Assembly: GCA_015494375.1 (NCBI GenBank)
Contig: WGBL01000387.1
Coordinates: 1-5,998, forward strand
Source of the DNA: Hyphomicrobiales bacterium
GTDB taxonomy: Bacteria; Pseudomonadota; Alphaproteobacteria; Rhizobiales; S144-23
Length of the DNA: 5,998 bases
Reading direction: 5' to 3'
The notes beneath the pieces were generated by a model that saw only the letters and a list, made by a program, of their open reading frames with translations, searched no databases and was not told the DNA's origin. How positions within the stretch are numbered: position 1 is the stretch's first letter; every line of letters begins with the position of its first letter. Positions 4,989 through 5,998 of this stretch are shown piece by piece. The translations under genes and the position numbers were made by a program.

Positions 4989-5044
4989 CCTGAGATAGCC
5001 CGAGATGGCCTGAGATGGCTCGAGATGGCCTGAGTTGGCCTGAG
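4989..5044 (+). repeat. 10-bp tandem repeat in the fadE leader
   Basis: Five 10-bp units starting at 4989, 4999, 5009, 5019 and 5029, plus a partial copy at 5039, follow the consensus CCTGAGATGG with zero to two changes each. The unit length is close to one helical turn, so every copy presents the same face of the DNA. The array is noncoding and precedes the fadE start codon by about 80 bp. Confidence 0.85.
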
Positions 5045-5077
5045 GCCTGGCGTAGTTGAGGCCTGGCGTAGTTGAGG
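5042..5077 (+). repeat. 16-bp perfect tandem duplication before fadE
   Basis: GAGGCCTGGCGTAGTT occurs at 5042-5057 and again, identically, at 5058-5073, followed by a partial GAGG (5074-5077). It starts inside the end of the 10-bp array. Degenerate relatives GGCGGAGTT (5087-5095 and 5098-5106) follow up to the ribosome binding site. Perfect identity implies a recent event or homogenisation. Confidence 0.85.
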
Positions 5078-5106
5078 TTGGCGCCAGGCGGAGTTCTGGC
5101 GGAGTT

Positions 5107-5113
5107 AAGGAGG
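5107..5113 (+). promoter_or_regulatory. fadE ribosome binding site
   Basis: AAGGAGG is a near-perfect Shine-Dalgarno sequence 7 nt before ATG 5121, fixing that start over the ATG at 5124 and predicting efficient translation. Confidence 0.85.
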
Positions 5114-5120
5114 CCAAGAG

Positions 5121-5998
5121 ATGATGGCGAGCCTGATATTTGTTCTCATCGTGGTGGTGGCGATTTTTGCGCTTGCCATGTGGCGGGCGCCGCTCTGGGC
5201 CTGGGGCGCAGGGCTCGCGCTCGCAACACTCGCCTTCAAATTGGGGCTTGCCGAGGGCACGCTCGCGGCCCCCAGTTTTTCGGGCCTTGCACTCCTGGGC
5301 TGGCTGCCGGCGCTCATGGTGCTCGGCCTTTCGGTTCCGGCCCTCCGTCGCGCCCTTGTCGTTGCGCCGGCCTTCGAGATGGTCCGCAAGGTGTTGCCGC
5401 CGGTCTCAGAGACCGAGAAGCAGGCGCTCGAGGCGGGCACCGTGGGCTGGGATGCCGAGCTCTTCTCGGGCCGGCCCGACTGGTCGAAGCTGGCCGCGGT
5501 GGCGCCGATCGAGCTCAGCGAGGACGAGCGCGCCTTTCTCGACGGTCCCACAGAGGAGCTCTGCCGCCTCATCGATGACTGGCAGATGCGCCATTTCGAG
5601 CGCGAGATCCCCCCGCACATCTGGCGTTTCGTCAAGGAGAAGGGCTTTCTCGGCATGCTCATATCGAAGGAGCATGGCGGGCTGGGCTTCTCGGCCCAGG
5701 CGCAGTCCCTCATTCTCGGCAAGATCGCCTCGCGCAATCCCGAGGTGGCGACCATCGTCATGGTGCCCAACTCGCTCGGGCCCGGGGAGCTCATCGAGAA
5801 ATATGGGACTGATGCACAAAAAGAGCATTATTTGCCGCGCCTTGCCCGCGGCGACGAGATCCCGTGTTTTGCCTTGACGGGCCCGACTTCGGGCTCGGAT
5901 GCGGCCGCCATGCGCGACATCGGCATCGTTTGCAAGGGCGAGCACGAGGGCCGCGAGGTCACGGGCATCCGACTGACCTTTGAGAAGCGCTATATCAC
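5121..5998 (+). CDS. fadE: Acyl-CoA dehydrogenase FadE, N-terminal part (cut by the window edge)
   Basis: The first 292 residues of a FadE-type flavin-dependent acyl-CoA dehydrogenase, which makes trans-2-enoyl-CoA in the first step of fatty-acid beta-oxidation. The frame is open from ATG 5121 to the edge. The N-terminus has hydrophobic segments at about 5-21, 25-43 and 53-72, as in membrane-associated FadE. Then follow RKVLPPVSETEKQALEAGTVGW (split by none of the usual gaps; 89-110), LFSGRPDW (114-121), FLDGPTEELCR (139-149), ISKEHGGLGFSAQAQS (181-196), VPNSLGPGELIEKYGT (215-230) and YLPRLARGDEIPCFALTGP (237-255). The following SGSDAA belongs to the acyl-CoA dehydrogenase signature around the FAD and substrate site. 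These blocks closely match E. coli FadE as I remember it. About 500 residues, including the catalytic base, should lie beyond the window. A strong Shine-Dalgarno sequence fixes the start; the leader carries tandem repeats and a dyad operator candidate. Confidence 0.96.
   Translation, partial: MMASLIFVLIVVVAIFALAMWRAPLWAWGAGLALATLAFKLGLAEGTLAAPSFSGLALLGWLPALMVLGLSVPALRRALVVAPAFEMVRKVLPPVSETEKQALEAGTVGWDAELFSGRPDWSKLAAVAPIELSEDERAFLDGPTEELCRLIDDWQMRHFEREIPPHIWRFVKEKGFLGMLISKEHGGLGFSAQAQSLILGKIASRNPEVATIVMVPNSLGPGELIEKYGTDAQKEHYLPRLARGDEIPCFALTGPTSGSDAAAMRDIGIVCKGEHEGREVTGIRLTFEKRYI

Larger units (their letters stand above)
4392..5106. other. Gene-free regulatory and repeat region upstream of fadE
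   Basis: This stretch between the arsR promoter and the fadE start has no convincing gene. The open frames in it lack ribosome binding sites and recognisable domains. It contains a 7-bp inverted repeat GTGTGGC/GCCACAC (4447-4453 with 4465-4471), an AT-richer segment (about 4495-4550), a 27-bp imperfect direct repeat (4608 and 4669), a direct repeat TGTTGTGATT (4788-4797 and 4813-4822), a perfect dyad with 10-bp arms (4828-4851), a small hairpin GTGGC/GCCAC (4901-4905 with 4912-4916), and 10-bp then 16-bp tandem repeats (4989-5077) leading up to the fadE ribosome binding site. Confidence 0.6.

Noticed and set aside
5140..5877. Plus-strand open frame of 245 codons inside fadE
   Set aside because: It is an out-of-frame reading. 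The frame from 5121 matches FadE continuously and has the Shine-Dalgarno sequence.

Overview
The window is GC-rich chromosomal DNA from a bacterium, most likely an alphaproteobacterium. The support is the NodB-type deacetylase with the 'EIDT…LLxDKEVVLTFDDGP' style seen in Rhizobiales-like proteins, a BigR/SqrR-like ArsR repressor, and a membrane-type FadE. Order and genus cannot be fixed from the sequence. No rRNA, tRNA, CRISPR array, transposase, integrase or phage gene is visible.

Layout. Bases 1-372 carry no credible gene but hold three adjacent stem-loops (24-90, 101-129, 130-199). Next, on the minus strand (2028-373), is an exported or membrane-anchored polysaccharide deacetylase. It has all NodB motifs, an unusual N-terminal run of eight pentapeptides encoded by a 15-bp tandem repeat, and a long basic C-terminal tail. 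A divergent intergenic stretch (2029-2268) separates it from mgtE (2269-3648, plus), a complete MgtE-family magnesium channel/transporter. The gap after mgtE is filled by a degenerate 16-bp tandem repeat (about 3699-3874). It leads to a convergent minus-strand gene (4327-3926) for an ArsR-family repressor whose two cysteines lie 66 residues apart, the spacing I recall for the persulfide sensors BigR and SqrR. The arsR promoter carries a dyad exactly over its -35/-10 core, which suggests autorepression. A gene-free 790-bp stretch (4328-5120) follows, with a 27-bp imperfect direct repeat, a perfect dyad with 10-bp arms overlapping a possible promoter, and 10-bp and 16-bp tandem repeats. The start of fadE (5121 onward, plus) runs off the right edge.

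The genes do not form one pathway. They are separate transcription units for envelope glycan modification, Mg2+ uptake, thiol/sulfide-responsive regulation and fatty-acid beta-oxidation. The most unusual property is the density of short tandem repeats (periods 10, 15 and 16 bp) and long palindromes in and between the genes. The best candidates for something undescribed are the triple stem-loop at 24-199, the 16-bp array and the repeat-encoded N-terminus of the deacetylase.
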